Origin: Paenibacillus polymyxa
Lineage (GTDB): Bacteria > Bacillota > Bacilli > Paenibacillales > Paenibacillaceae
NCBI RefSeq assembly: GCF_001719045.1
Contig: NZ_CP015423.1
Coordinates: forward strand, 2,626,001 to 2,690,000
Length of the DNA: 64,000 bases
Direction of reading: 5' to 3'
Under the pieces are notes generated by a model. It had not been told where the DNA came from and searched no databases. It saw only the letters and a list, made by a program, of their open reading frames with translations. Shown here one piece after another: positions 44,187-52,227 of this stretch. Made by a program: the position numbers and the translations under genes. Every line of letters begins with the position of its first letter. Position 1 is the stretch's first letter.

Positions 44187-45812
44187 CTACTTTCCGATTT
44201 CAATTCCCTCAAACGGATTTTCATCCCGATTAGCCGGGAATACAAAGTTTGTAATCTTTTTCTGGTACACTGCCGTTTTCTTAATATACGAAATAGGCAC
44301 AATGGCAGATTGCTCCTGGAGCGTCTTCAGAATCGAAGCATACAGCTCTTGGCGCTTGGTTTCATCTGTCGATGAGAGCGCTTGGTATACTTGCTGATCC
44401 AGGTCTTTCTTCATCGGAAGGGCGCTCAGCACCTCGGAAATTCCGAAGCTCTTCTTAGCAATGACATTAATAAAGGAATGCGGATCATAAGGCGCACCAT
44501 AGTTGTACCAGAAGTACAGATCAAACTGGTTGGATCTAAGGCGCTTAATTTGAACCGTCAGCTCCAGTCCGGTCAGGTTTACTTTGACACCCAGTTCTCC
44601 CCATTCAGCCTGAATGGTTTCAGCCATCGCCTTTTGGATCGGATCAGTCTTATCAAAAATCAGCTCAAAATCCAGCTGTTGTCCGTCTTTTTCCCGTACT
44701 GTACCGCCTGCAGGCAGCTTCCAGCCAGCCTCATCCAGCAACGATTTGGATTTTTCCACATCATAGCCAACAGGCTGTAAGTTTACATTCGTATACGGAT
44801 AGTTTTTGGATAAAACCGTATCCGCTGTTTCCTCCAGACCTGAGGTTACACCTTCCACCATTGCCTGCTTGTTAAAGCCATGCTGGAGTGCCAGACGTAC
44901 CCGAAGGTCTGCCAGCTTGGGATTGGATGAGTTGAGTAACAGGCTTCTTGTACCGACAGGCTCGGACAGCGTGGTAACATACTGATTCGTGTCGCGAAGC
45001 TGTTTGAAAGCATCCAGACTAATGACACCCTCTCCATAAATCAGATCCAGATCGCCTTTTTCAAAGGCCATTACACGGGTTTCGCCATCGGGAATGATTT
45101 TTACCGTAATTTTATCCACCTTTGGTGCAGTGCCCCAATAATTTGGATTACGCTTAAAGGTTGCATATTCATCTTGCTTGTATTCATCCAGCATCCAAGG
45201 TCCTGTACCTACAGGTTTCTTGATTCCTTTGGACGTATCTCCATCATCCGGGAACCCCGCTTCACCCAGAAAACGGAACGGGCGAACGACAGACAAATCC
45301 TGAAGCACTGGGTAGTATGGTTCTTTGAGTGTCATTCGGAAGGTGCTGTCATCTACAGCTTCAGTTTTGTCGAGAACGCCTACTATACCAAGCCAGCTGT
45401 GCGTTTTCTCATTTTTCATAATAGCGTCAAAGTTCTTTTTGACAATGGCTGCATTAAATAGCGTTCCATCCGAAAATTTCACACCTTTGCGCAGCTTAAA
45501 CGTATATATCTTGCCGTCCTTGGAAATAGTCCAGGATTCAGCCAAAGCAGGCTCCAGCTTGCCTCCTTGCTTGTAGCTGACTAACGGCTCATAAACCATG
45601 GATTGTGCAAAAAGTTGGGAAGGATTGTATACGTGAGGATTCATCGTACCAATGTCACGCGGCCACGATAGCGTGATCGACTTTTCATTGGCAGCTCCGT
45701 TAGTAGAGGTGGATGCAGGTGTGTTCTCCTGCTTCGCGCAGCCCAAAACAACGGATAATAAGAGGAGCACCACCAACATAAGGGTGGCAGTCTTGCGGTG
45801 TCGAACGGACAT
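44187..45812 (-). CDS. nikA: Nickel-type (NikA/CntA-like) substrate-binding lipoprotein, Fur-controlled operon
   Basis: 541 aa. Lipoprotein signal with VVLGC. The first fold shows 'RDIGTMNPHVYNPSQLFAQS' and MVYEPLVSY, a motif that I recognise from NikA/CntA (metal-chelate binders) rather than from dipeptide binders. Later 'NAAIVKKNFDAIM' and VGTGPWMLDEYKQDEY fit the same group. The ATG at 45812 has GGGGAAATACATTG upstream. A promoter (45866-45894) and a perfect 7-1-7 Fur box (45840-45854) lie directly in front, so iron-dependent repression is likely. No opine-metallophore synthase genes are seen nearby. Confidence 0.85.
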   Translation of the reverse strand: MSVRHRKTATLMLVVLLLLSVVLGCAKQENTPASTSTNGAANEKSITLSWPRDIGTMNPHVYNPSQLFAQSMVYEPLVSYKQGGKLEPALAESWTISKDGKIYTFKLRKGVKFSDGTLFNAAIVKKNFDAIMKNEKTHSWLGIVGVLDKTEAVDDSTFRMTLKEPYYPVLQDLSVVRPFRFLGEAGFPDDGDTSKGIKKPVGTGPWMLDEYKQDEYATFKRNPNYWGTAPKVDKITVKIIPDGETRVMAFEKGDLDLIYGEGVISLDAFKQLRDTNQYVTTLSEPVGTRSLLLNSSNPKLADLRVRLALQHGFNKQAMVEGVTSGLEETADTVLSKNYPYTNVNLQPVGYDVEKSKSLLDEAGWKLPAGGTVREKDGQQLDFELIFDKTDPIQKAMAETIQAEWGELGVKVNLTGLELTVQIKRLRSNQFDLYFWYNYGAPYDPHSFINVIAKKSFGISEVLSALPMKKDLDQQVYQALSSTDETKRQELYASILKTLQEQSAIVPISYIKKTAVYQKKITNFVFPANRDENPFEGIEIGK

Positions 45813-45839
45813 CAATGTATTTCCCCTTTTCTATATATG

Positions 45840-45894
45840 TGATAATGATTATCATAATCATATTTAGAATAGGTACCACGTTCCATTTTGTCAA
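45840..45894 (-). promoter_or_regulatory. Fur box and sigma-A promoter of the nikA-type operon
   Basis: -35 TTGACA (45889-45894), 17-bp spacer, -10 TATTCT (45866-45871). Downstream of the predicted start point lies TGATAATGATTATCA (45840-45854), a perfect 7-1-7 inverted repeat equal to the Bacillus Fur consensus; Zur and PerR boxes differ (TCGTAAT and TTATAAT half sites). Confidence 0.8.
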
Positions 45895-45954
45895 CAACAT
45901 TCGACAAGTCATCCTCTTATTTATTTTAAATTTGTAGAATATTAAATTTATGGC

Positions 45955-46728
45955 TTAATTCGCCAACGTTTGAAACAGAGTACGTGTGTACTCATGCTGT
46001 AACAAGTCTTTATCCCATTCCTTAAATATTTCCACGATCTCCCCCTGAACCATAACGGCAACGCGGTCACAAAACTGACGAGTAGATTGGAGATCGTGAG
46101 TGATGAATAGGTAGGACAACTCACGTTCCTGCTGCATTCTCTTAAGCATGCCCAGCACGGAAAACTGCGTTGTCGTATCCAGATTGGCGATCGATTCATC
46201 GAACAAGATAATATCCGGCTTCACCGCCAACGCTCGGGCAATACATACCCGCTGTTTTTGCCCGCCACTCAGCTGTGCTGGGTATTTTTCCAGACTGTCA
46301 GTCTCCAATCCTACCGATTCCAATAGGGACAGACAAATATCCAGCGCCTGCGCTTTTCGTCCGGGAAAATAGTTGTGGATTGGCTCCTCCAAAATATCTC
46401 GTATGGTCATGCGAGGATGGAGCGAGGACGACGAATCCTGTGCGACCAGTTGGATTCGTTTGTACAGATGGATATCCTTCATCCTTCCGGTGTGAATGGG
46501 CTGGTCATCCAGCCAAATCTCTCCTGAAGTCAACGACTCCAGCCCTAGAATACATTGTGCCAGCGTGCTTTTGCCACTTCCACTTTCTCCAACCAGTCCG
46601 AGACATTCCCCCTGTCGTAGCTCCAGACTCACCTTCTTCACGGCCTGCTCGCTATCTTGCGTGCTGAACCAGCCTTTTCTCCGTTTGCGGACAGGGTATG
46701 CTTTGGTCACATTCTTCAATTCCAGCAT
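45955..46728 (-). CDS. Nickel/cobalt-type ABC transporter ATPase (second of pair), B12-riboswitch operon
   Basis: 257 aa. Walker A GESGSGKST, Q-loop LVAQDSSSSLHPRMT, signature LSGGQKQRVCIARAL, Walker B IILFDESIANLD, H-switch LFITHDLQS. OppF/NikE subfamily. The ATG at 46728 overlaps the upstream ATPase stop (TGATG). The Fur-controlled operon begins downstream, 143 bp further on the same strand. The DES-type Walker B is shared with nikE (40673), showing that the operons are related. Confidence 0.87.
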   Translation of the reverse strand: MLELKNVTKAYPVRKRRKGWFSTQDSEQAVKKVSLELRQGECLGLVGESGSGKSTLAQCILGLESLTSGEIWLDDQPIHTGRMKDIHLYKRIQLVAQDSSSSLHPRMTIRDILEEPIHNYFPGRKAQALDICLSLLESVGLETDSLEKYPAQLSGGQKQRVCIARALAVKPDIILFDESIANLDTTTQFSVLGMLKRMQQERELSYLFITHDLQSTRQFCDRVAVMVQGEIVEIFKEWDKDLLQHEYTRTLFQTLAN

Positions 46729-47645
46729 CACTGGTGCATCCTCCCTTCCGGGCTCATCTCCAACACTCGATCTGCTATGCGGCTCATACCCTGGCGATCA
46801 TGTGAAATCAACAATATGGTGAGATCAAAGTCTTCTCTCAATTGTTGCAACAATGCCAGAACCTTGTCGCGGTTGATAACATCCAACGCCGTAGTAGGCT
46901 CATCGGCAATAAAGAGGCTCGGACCGGAGCTTAACATTGCAGCCAGCAGCACCCTTTGACACATGCCTCCGCTTAGTTCAAAAGGATATGACGACAAAAT
47001 ATGCTCAGGATCTGCAAACCCAACCTTTCGGAGCAGAGAGCGCAAATAGGTCTCCCGCACTGGAGTAGCGCCTCCTCTGGCTATCTCCGTGGCACGGCTC
47101 AGCATCTGCCGCATCCGTGGCAGCACGCCCAGCGGGTGGACTTGCTGCGGTGCAGTGTGGGATGGGACAGCATCAGCGTGCTCCGGCTCCATTTGGTCAT
47201 GCGGCATCCGACGCCGCCCGTGCAGTCTAAGCGTGTCCATCAGCTGGGCGCGGACAGTCCGGATCGGGTTCAACCCGCTCAGCGATTGTTGAATGAGCAG
47301 GGCAATATCCTCTCGGCGCAGCCTTTGCCAGCGCCGTTCCTGGAACGGGAGAATGTCTTCCCCGTTATAGTAGATACGCCCTTGCGTAACATTAATACCT
47401 GGCTCCAGCATGCCTGCGATTGCGTGTGCGGTCAGGCTCTTGCCGCATCCGCTCGGTCCGGTCAGGGCCACAATCTCCCCTGAATATATGGAAAAGCTCA
47501 CATCACGCAGCAGTGGTTTGCTCCCGCTTCCGCTTGCTCCTACGCCTGTACGGCAGATTTCCAAATGTTCCACGTGTAACAACGGTTTTCGCCCTGCCAC
47601 TTGCTCTATCGTATCCTTGCACCCAAGGGCTGTTTGATCCTCCAC
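46728..47645 (-). CDS. Nickel/cobalt-type ABC transporter ATPase (first of pair), B12-riboswitch operon
   Basis: 305 aa. Walker A GPSGCGKS, Q-loop LLIQQSLSGLNPIRTV, signature LSGGMCQRVLLAAML, Walker B LFIADEPTTALD, His switch LISHDRQG. Between the Q-loop and the signature there is a 40- to 50-residue insertion (RRMPHDQMEPEHADAVPSHT region) rich in His and Pro (several His residues), not present in the other three ATPases. The GTG start overlaps the permease stop by 1 bp. Confidence 0.85.
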   Translation of the reverse strand: MEDQTALGCKDTIEQVAGRKPLLHVEHLEICRTGVGASGSGSKPLLRDVSFSIYSGEIVALTGPSGCGKSLTAHAIAGMLEPGINVTQGRIYYNGEDILPFQERRWQRLRREDIALLIQQSLSGLNPIRTVRAQLMDTLRLHGRRRMPHDQMEPEHADAVPSHTAPQQVHPLGVLPRMRQMLSRATEIARGGATPVRETYLRSLLRKVGFADPEHILSSYPFELSGGMCQRVLLAAMLSSGPSLFIADEPTTALDVINRDKVLALLQQLREDFDLTILLISHDRQGMSRIADRVLEMSPEGRMHQ

Positions 47646-48460
47646 TATTTGGCCGCTCCCTTTTCCGAAAAGCGGTCGCCCAAAAGCTGGCAGGCAAGTA
47701 CGAACAACATAATCGCCAAGCCCGGGAAAATCATGACATGCGGAGCCACCTGAAAATACGAGGTTGCATCATGCAGCATCACGCCCCACTCTGGCTTGGG
47801 CGGCTGTACACCCAGTCCAAGAAAGGACAGCCCAGCGATCATCAGCACCACGCGTCCGATATCCCATACCGCATAAACCAACAACTGCGGCAACGCTTGT
47901 GGCAATACATAACGGCTCAGTATACGTACGTGTGAATTGCCGGATAAACGGGCATACCTAACGTAGTCCTCCTGACAGGCTTTTTGAACCAGACTACGGA
48001 CATACCGAACATAGCCCGCCCACCGTACCGCAATAATCGCAAGGGTCATGTTAACAAAACCTGGACCCAAAATGCCCACAATTGCCACCGTTAAAATAAT
48101 ATCAGGAAAAGCCAGTACGCCGTCGATTCCACGCATAACCAGCTGATCCACGCGTCCGCGCACATAACCAATGAGCAACCCTATAGGCAGACTGAAGCAC
48201 AACGTAGCTACAGTAATTGTACATGCGATTAGCACGCTCATCCGAATCCCGTAAATTAGCCTTGACAGCACATCCCGACCCAGATGATCCGTACCGAAAG
48301 GATATTTCCGACTGGGTGGTGCCAGACGGTTCAAAAGATCCACTTGAAGAGGATCATGAGGAGCGACCCATGGAGCTAATAACCCAAGCAGCACGATCAG
48401 ACCAAACAGTACGCCTCCTGCCAGCAAGCTCCCTTGAAAGGAAAGCCGTATCTTTTTCAT
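47645..48460 (-). CDS. Nickel/cobalt-type ABC transporter permease (DppC/NikC class), B12-riboswitch operon
   Basis: 271 aa. The ATG at 48460 is preferred (AGGGGGAAGCTGAAA upstream; the longer frame runs through the upstream gene). 'APWVAPHDPLQVDLLNRLAPP' and YPFGTDHLGRDVLSRLIYG are NikC/DppC family motifs; the EAA loop reads YARLSGNSHVRILSRYVLPQ. Paralogous to 42366-43199. Confidence 0.87.
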   Translation of the reverse strand: MKKIRLSFQGSLLAGGVLFGLIVLLGLLAPWVAPHDPLQVDLLNRLAPPSRKYPFGTDHLGRDVLSRLIYGIRMSVLIACTITVATLCFSLPIGLLIGYVRGRVDQLVMRGIDGVLAFPDIILTVAIVGILGPGFVNMTLAIIAVRWAGYVRYVRSLVQKACQEDYVRYARLSGNSHVRILSRYVLPQALPQLLVYAVWDIGRVVLMIAGLSFLGLGVQPPKPEWGVMLHDATSYFQVAPHVMIFPGLAIMLFVLACQLLGDRFSEKGAAK

Positions 48461-48474
48461 TTTCAGCTTCCCCC

Positions 48475-49404
48475 TTAACGCAAACGCAGCCTCGGATCTA
48501 TCGCCGTCTGGACCACATCCACCAAACACTGAACTCCTACAATTAAAAATACAGCAAAAATAACATACCCCTGAATCACCGGATAATCTCGCTGTGTAAT
48601 CGCATCTATAAAATACTTGCCCAACCCCGGCCATGAAAAAATGGTCTCTACGATGACATTACCTGCCAGCATAAATGATAGATTGGTACCTAGCAGTGTA
48701 ATTATAGGCAGAACCGCATGCTTAAATATCTCAAAAAACAGGATATGCATACGGGAAAAGCCTCGAGCCTTCGCTGCTTTCACAAAATTCCGGTCACCCA
48801 GCTCCAGCATTTGAGCGCGCAGTACACGTGCTTGCACAGCTCCCAAGCCTGCACCAAGAGTCAGCGCTGGGAGCACTAAATGTGTCCAATCCTCCCTTCC
48901 CATGGATGGGAGCCAGCCCAAGCGAACGGAGAATAGATAGATCAACAGAAACCCAAGCCAAAAAGAGGGGATCGACGATCCCAGCAGGGCGAACAGCCTG
49001 CCCAGACGATCCAATGGGCCGCTAATTTTTAGCGAGGCAGCCAGCCCCAACCCCAGCGTAAGCACCGTCATGACGGCAAAGCCCGCAGCAGCTAGCTCCA
49101 CAGTAGCAGGCAGTCTGTTCCACAGTTCGGCTAGCACAGATTCCTTGGATACATACGAGGTGCCCCAATGCCCTGTGAACACATCCCGCAGCCAGTTCAC
49201 ATATTGAATATGAAACGGTTCGTTTAAGCCTAGTTCCTGCCGTAGCGTCGTCAACGCCTCCTCAGAGGCAGGGACATTATGCGCGGTGAGCAAAATGGTA
49301 GCAGGGTCTCCAGGAGCCAGCCGCATCAGTACAAAAGTCAGCGTGGATACAACGAATACAATGATGAGCAGCTGCGCCACACGTTCCAGTATAAAACGAA
49401 TCAT
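48475..49404 (-). CDS. Nickel/cobalt-type ABC transporter permease (DppB/NikB class), B12-riboswitch operon
   Basis: 309 aa, six membrane segments. MIRFILERVAQLLIIVFVVS start, VLMRLAPGDPATILL, an EAA loop with KAAKARGFSRMHILFFEIFK, and 'NVIVETIFSWPGLGKYFIDA'. The start codon is 15 bp after the binding-protein stop. Paralogous to 43196-44140. Confidence 0.88.
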   Translation of the reverse strand: MIRFILERVAQLLIIVFVVSTLTFVLMRLAPGDPATILLTAHNVPASEEALTTLRQELGLNEPFHIQYVNWLRDVFTGHWGTSYVSKESVLAELWNRLPATVELAAAGFAVMTVLTLGLGLAASLKISGPLDRLGRLFALLGSSIPSFWLGFLLIYLFSVRLGWLPSMGREDWTHLVLPALTLGAGLGAVQARVLRAQMLELGDRNFVKAAKARGFSRMHILFFEIFKHAVLPIITLLGTNLSFMLAGNVIVETIFSWPGLGKYFIDAITQRDYPVIQGYVIFAVFLIVGVQCLVDVVQTAIDPRLRLR

Positions 49405-49419
49405 AGGATACGCCGCTCG

Positions 49420-51000
49420 TTATTCCGCAATATCGGATTGCGCTGTAATGTAGTAATACTCGATCGGATGGGGTGTAAAACCCTCTACCCCTTTTTTCAC
49501 ACCAAACACATTGTCAGGATGCACAATGAAGGACTGTGGCAAATCCGTATTGATGATATCCAGCGCTTGTAGTGTCACAGCATTACGCTGCGCTGTATCC
49601 TTCGCCAGCTTCAAGCTGTTAAGAATACTCTCCAGCGGTTTGGAACTATAACGGCTTACATTGGCTTCGCTTTGCGAAGAATAAAACATGTCCATAAAAT
49701 ATTGTGGCTCTCCTGTATGAGCAGTAAGCATACTGTACATAGCAAAATCCCAATCGTTTTTGGTCAACGCCTCGTCGATATTTTCCACCTTGCGAATCTT
49801 GACCTGGATTCCCTCTTTCAGCAATTGGCTTTGGATGACCTCAGCCATAACAGAGAGCTCTGGACGCTGAGGAAAAGTCAGCAGCGTAACCTCGAACGGC
49901 TTGCCTTGCTTAGTCCATGTCCCTTGGGCGTCCTTCTGCCAGCCATCCTTCGTTAACAGCTGATCCGCCGTTCCGTCCAGCGCTTTACGCTCAACTTTAC
50001 CGAAGGGAAGAATGCTCGGGAACGGACTGCTTGCTTCCGTACCGAAGCCCCTCATGACGGCGCTCACAATCGATGTGCGTGGAATCAGGCTGTCCACCAC
50101 CTTACGGTTCGCCGCATCCTTGAATACTGGGGATTCCATATTATACACGAGCATATGGGTGCGCAAGGAGGGAGCCGACAGCACCTGTAGCTTGTCGTTC
50201 TTTTTCAGTACCTCTGCGTTATCAACCGGAATATCCGTCGCTACATCCACCTCGCCGGATTGCAGCGCCATCAGGCGCGAATTCCCGTCCGTAATGAACT
50301 TCATCGTCGCTTCAGCCAATCGTGCCTTCTCGCCCCAATATCCGTCATAACGCTCTACGATCAAGGATTGGTCCTTGTTGAACGCTTTAATTTTAAAGGC
50401 GCCTGTCATCGCTGGGTAACTCTGCTCATCTTTCATCGATGCCACATCCAGTACAGTCGTCGATGGATCAGCTAGATTGGACACCAGCGCCGCATTCGGC
50501 TGGTTTGTCGTGATCTTTAAGGCCAGCGGGCCGCTTACATCAATGGACTTCACATTCAGTAAATCCTTCGCCAGATGGCTTTTCTCGATAGAGCGTAGCA
50601 AAGATGCTTTTACACTTGCTGCATCCATACTTTTTCCATTATGAAAAGTGACTTTATCCTGCAAGCTGAACGTCCAAACTGTAGGACTATCCTGCTTCCA
50701 CTCCTTTGCCAGCCAAGCCACAGGCTCCAGCTTTTCATTCAAACGTACCAGTGTCTCACCTGCACCGGATCGCATCACATCCCAGCTATTATCTCCGTGT
50801 GGGTCAACGCCTGACGGTTTCCATGTATACGCCATTACCAGCTTTTTACCTGTAGCCGTTTGTTGTGCTGACGCGTTCTCATCTTTGCCGGAGCTATTCG
50901 ACGTCTTATTGCTAGTACATCCCGAAAGAGCCATAACTGCCAGTAACAGCATCACCCCTGTACATATCAACCATGAGCGCCTGCTATGATTGCTAATCAT
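49420..51000 (-). CDS. Nickel/cobalt-type substrate-binding lipoprotein, B12-riboswitch operon
   Basis: 526 aa. Lipoprotein signal with MALSGC. Family 5 binding-protein features: YTWKPSGVDPHGDNSWDVMR, 'TVWTFSLQDKVTFHNGKSMD', GAFKIKAFNKDQSLIVERYDGYWG. Closer to NikA-like than to OppA by length and by the short N-lobe. The mRNA leader holds a cobalamin riboswitch and terminator, so expression should fall when B12 is plentiful; cobalt (or a corrinoid/cobalt chelate) is the most likely cargo. AGGGGG ribosome site upstream. Confidence 0.86.
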   Translation of the reverse strand: MISNHSRRSWLICTGVMLLLAVMALSGCTSNKTSNSSGKDENASAQQTATGKKLVMAYTWKPSGVDPHGDNSWDVMRSGAGETLVRLNEKLEPVAWLAKEWKQDSPTVWTFSLQDKVTFHNGKSMDAASVKASLLRSIEKSHLAKDLLNVKSIDVSGPLALKITTNQPNAALVSNLADPSTTVLDVASMKDEQSYPAMTGAFKIKAFNKDQSLIVERYDGYWGEKARLAEATMKFITDGNSRLMALQSGEVDVATDIPVDNAEVLKKNDKLQVLSAPSLRTHMLVYNMESPVFKDAANRKVVDSLIPRTSIVSAVMRGFGTEASSPFPSILPFGKVERKALDGTADQLLTKDGWQKDAQGTWTKQGKPFEVTLLTFPQRPELSVMAEVIQSQLLKEGIQVKIRKVENIDEALTKNDWDFAMYSMLTAHTGEPQYFMDMFYSSQSEANVSRYSSKPLESILNSLKLAKDTAQRNAVTLQALDIINTDLPQSFIVHPDNVFGVKKGVEGFTPHPIEYYYITAQSDIAE

Positions 51001-51052
51001 TCGATGAATCCCCCTCTATCTTGTAAAATCATATAAACTTAACGCAAAACGC

Positions 51053-51098
51053 GAAAAAAGCATTCCGGACCACTTGATCAGCAGTCAGAAATGCTTTC
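51053..51098 (-). terminator. Expression-platform terminator of the cobalamin riboswitch
   Basis: GAAAGCATT..GGAATGCTT stem followed on the minus strand by TTTTT; about 55 bp before the binding-protein start. Confidence 0.85.
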
Positions 51099-51227
51099 AT
51101 TATAAAATGTCAAAACACCCTCGAAGCCAACTCCAAAAACATAGAAGGGATCAGATCGGTTTCAGACATTCCGTATGCAGCACGCCTAACCACCTCCCCA
51201 GCATCCCGTGGGTCTGACAGTGATGTC

Positions 51228-51456
51228 AAAACAGGCAGGTCTCCTGACTCCAGGCGTATCTTTCAGGCCTTCCCGGTTCTTCACAGTTCCAGTGGCTGTT
51301 CTGAAAGCTCCAGCAGTATCCTGCTGATGCCTGTATACAGTGGCGGGCCCGTGTCGGAATCAACCGAACTTCCCTTTTAAGTGAACACGCTCAACAACTA
51401 TCCACATGGTCTCAACAAAACCCCGTACATAGAGTCGTCCGGCTCACACCTGTTTT
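51228..51456 (-). promoter_or_regulatory. Cobalamin riboswitch
   Basis: On the minus strand: P1 arms AAAACAGG/CCTGTTTT, then GGGAAG, GGGCCCGCCACTGT (the B12-box partner GCCACTG), a P6-like stem, AACCGGGAAGGCCTG and the conserved GCCTGGAGTCAGGAGACCTGCC. These are all core parts of the AdoCbl riboswitch. A sigma-A promoter lies just before it. Confidence 0.95.
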
Positions 51457-51480
51457 CTTCCTTTATTTCTTTCCATTACG

Positions 51481-51509
51481 ATCTTATTTTGTTGTCATTG
51501 GCTTGTCAA
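51481..51509 (-). promoter_or_regulatory. Sigma-A promoter of the B12-riboswitch operon
   Basis: -35 TTGACA (51504-51509), 17-bp spacer, -10 TAAGAT (51481-51486). Confidence 0.7.
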
Positions 51510-51563
51510 TAAACGCTGCACAATAATTCAAATTTGAACGATAAGGTAGAAACAAGACATAAC

Positions 51564-51589
51564 CTTCAATTGCGTGCACGCAATTGAAG
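51564..51589. repeat. 26-bp perfect palindrome
   Basis: Arms CTTCAATTGCGTG and CACGCAATTGAAG with no spacer. No T-run on either strand, so an operator for a dimeric regulator is more likely than a terminator. It sits 55 bp upstream of the -35 of the cobalamin operon. Confidence 0.8.
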
Positions 51590-51632
51590 TGTTAAAATTA
51601 GGTATAGAGTAAACCACCGTGTCCATATACTA

Positions 51633-51669
51633 AAAAGAGCCTTCGCCGCGCCAACGGCAAAGACTCTTA
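51633..51669 (-). terminator. Minus-strand terminator downstream of the small toxin-like gene
   Basis: AGAGTCTTTGCCG..CGGCGAAGGCTCT followed by TTTTTAG. Confidence 0.8.
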
Positions 51670-51715
51670 GGACTTGAAAGGCTGTGGATCACCACGGCGC
51701 GCTAAATACTTAGCT

Positions 51716-51757
51716 AAACCCACCGTTAGGCGCCTAACCTAATTACGCGGTGGGTTT
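51716..51757. terminator. Hairpin overlapping the end of the small gene
   Basis: AAACCCACCG and CGGTGGGTTT stem; its loop holds the palindrome GTTAGGCGCCTAAC (51725-51738). T-tail is better on the plus strand (TTTT), so it may end a convergent antisense RNA. Confidence 0.6.
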
Positions 51758-51874
51758 TCGCTTGTTCCGAAATTTTCGACGTAGCCAGCGATAAAGTTTA
51801 CGAATACTAAACACTAGGCTTAGTAACGTAACCATCCAACGCAACACATCGTAGCACGACACAAGGTTGACCAT
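51743..51874 (-). CDS. Small hydrophobic-basic protein, type I toxin candidate
   Basis: 43 aa, too short for usual gene callers. Strong AAAGGGGGTG ribosome site 6 nt before the ATG; an extended -10 promoter (TGGTATAAT) lies 75 bp upstream. The protein has one membrane segment (about residues 10-26, WMVTLLSLVFSI) followed by a very basic tail (RKLYRWLRRKFRNKRKPTA). This is the layout of membrane toxins of type I toxin-antitoxin systems (TxpA/BsrG/Fst-like) and of holin-like small proteins. A hairpin overlaps its stop and a second terminator follows 75 bp later, as in loci where toxin mRNA and antisense RNA overlap at their 3' ends. An antisense promoter was not pinned down. Confidence 0.55.
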   Translation of the reverse strand: MVNLVSCYDVLRWMVTLLSLVFSIRKLYRWLRRKFRNKRKPTA

Positions 51875-51947
51875 CGGCTTCACCCCCTTTCGGGAAGCTG
51901 CACCGTGGTCCGAAAACATCCACCACTATTCAAAATCCATAATTTAG

Positions 51948-51953
51948 ATTATA
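51948..51953 (-). promoter_or_regulatory. Extended -10 element of the small toxin-like gene
   Basis: TGGTATAAT on the minus strand; no good -35, as usual for extended -10 promoters. Confidence 0.45.
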
Positions 51954-52160
51954 CCATGCCCCTTCCTACCACTCTAGCAAATTCTTCTAGTAGATTATCA
52001 AGCTCCTAATATTCATTTGGGGAACTCCTTCAGCTTCTTACTCCTGCTTGACTATCAATTCCGCTTTTATAAGGCTGTCATTAAATGTCGTATATATCAG
52101 ACTAATGGACTCTTGCTAATACAAATACAGATAAATATATTCATATATACCATTAAAAGG

Positions 52161-52189
52161 TTGACATGGTGTGTAAAATCCTTTATTCT
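52161..52189 (+). promoter_or_regulatory. Sigma-A promoter of the secreted protein gene
   Basis: -35 TTGACA (52161-52166), 17-bp spacer, -10 TATTCT (52184-52189); 38 bp before the start codon. Confidence 0.7.
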
Positions 52190-52227
52190 ATCTATGTATT
52201 TACAAATTTTTCAAGGAGGCACTTTGT

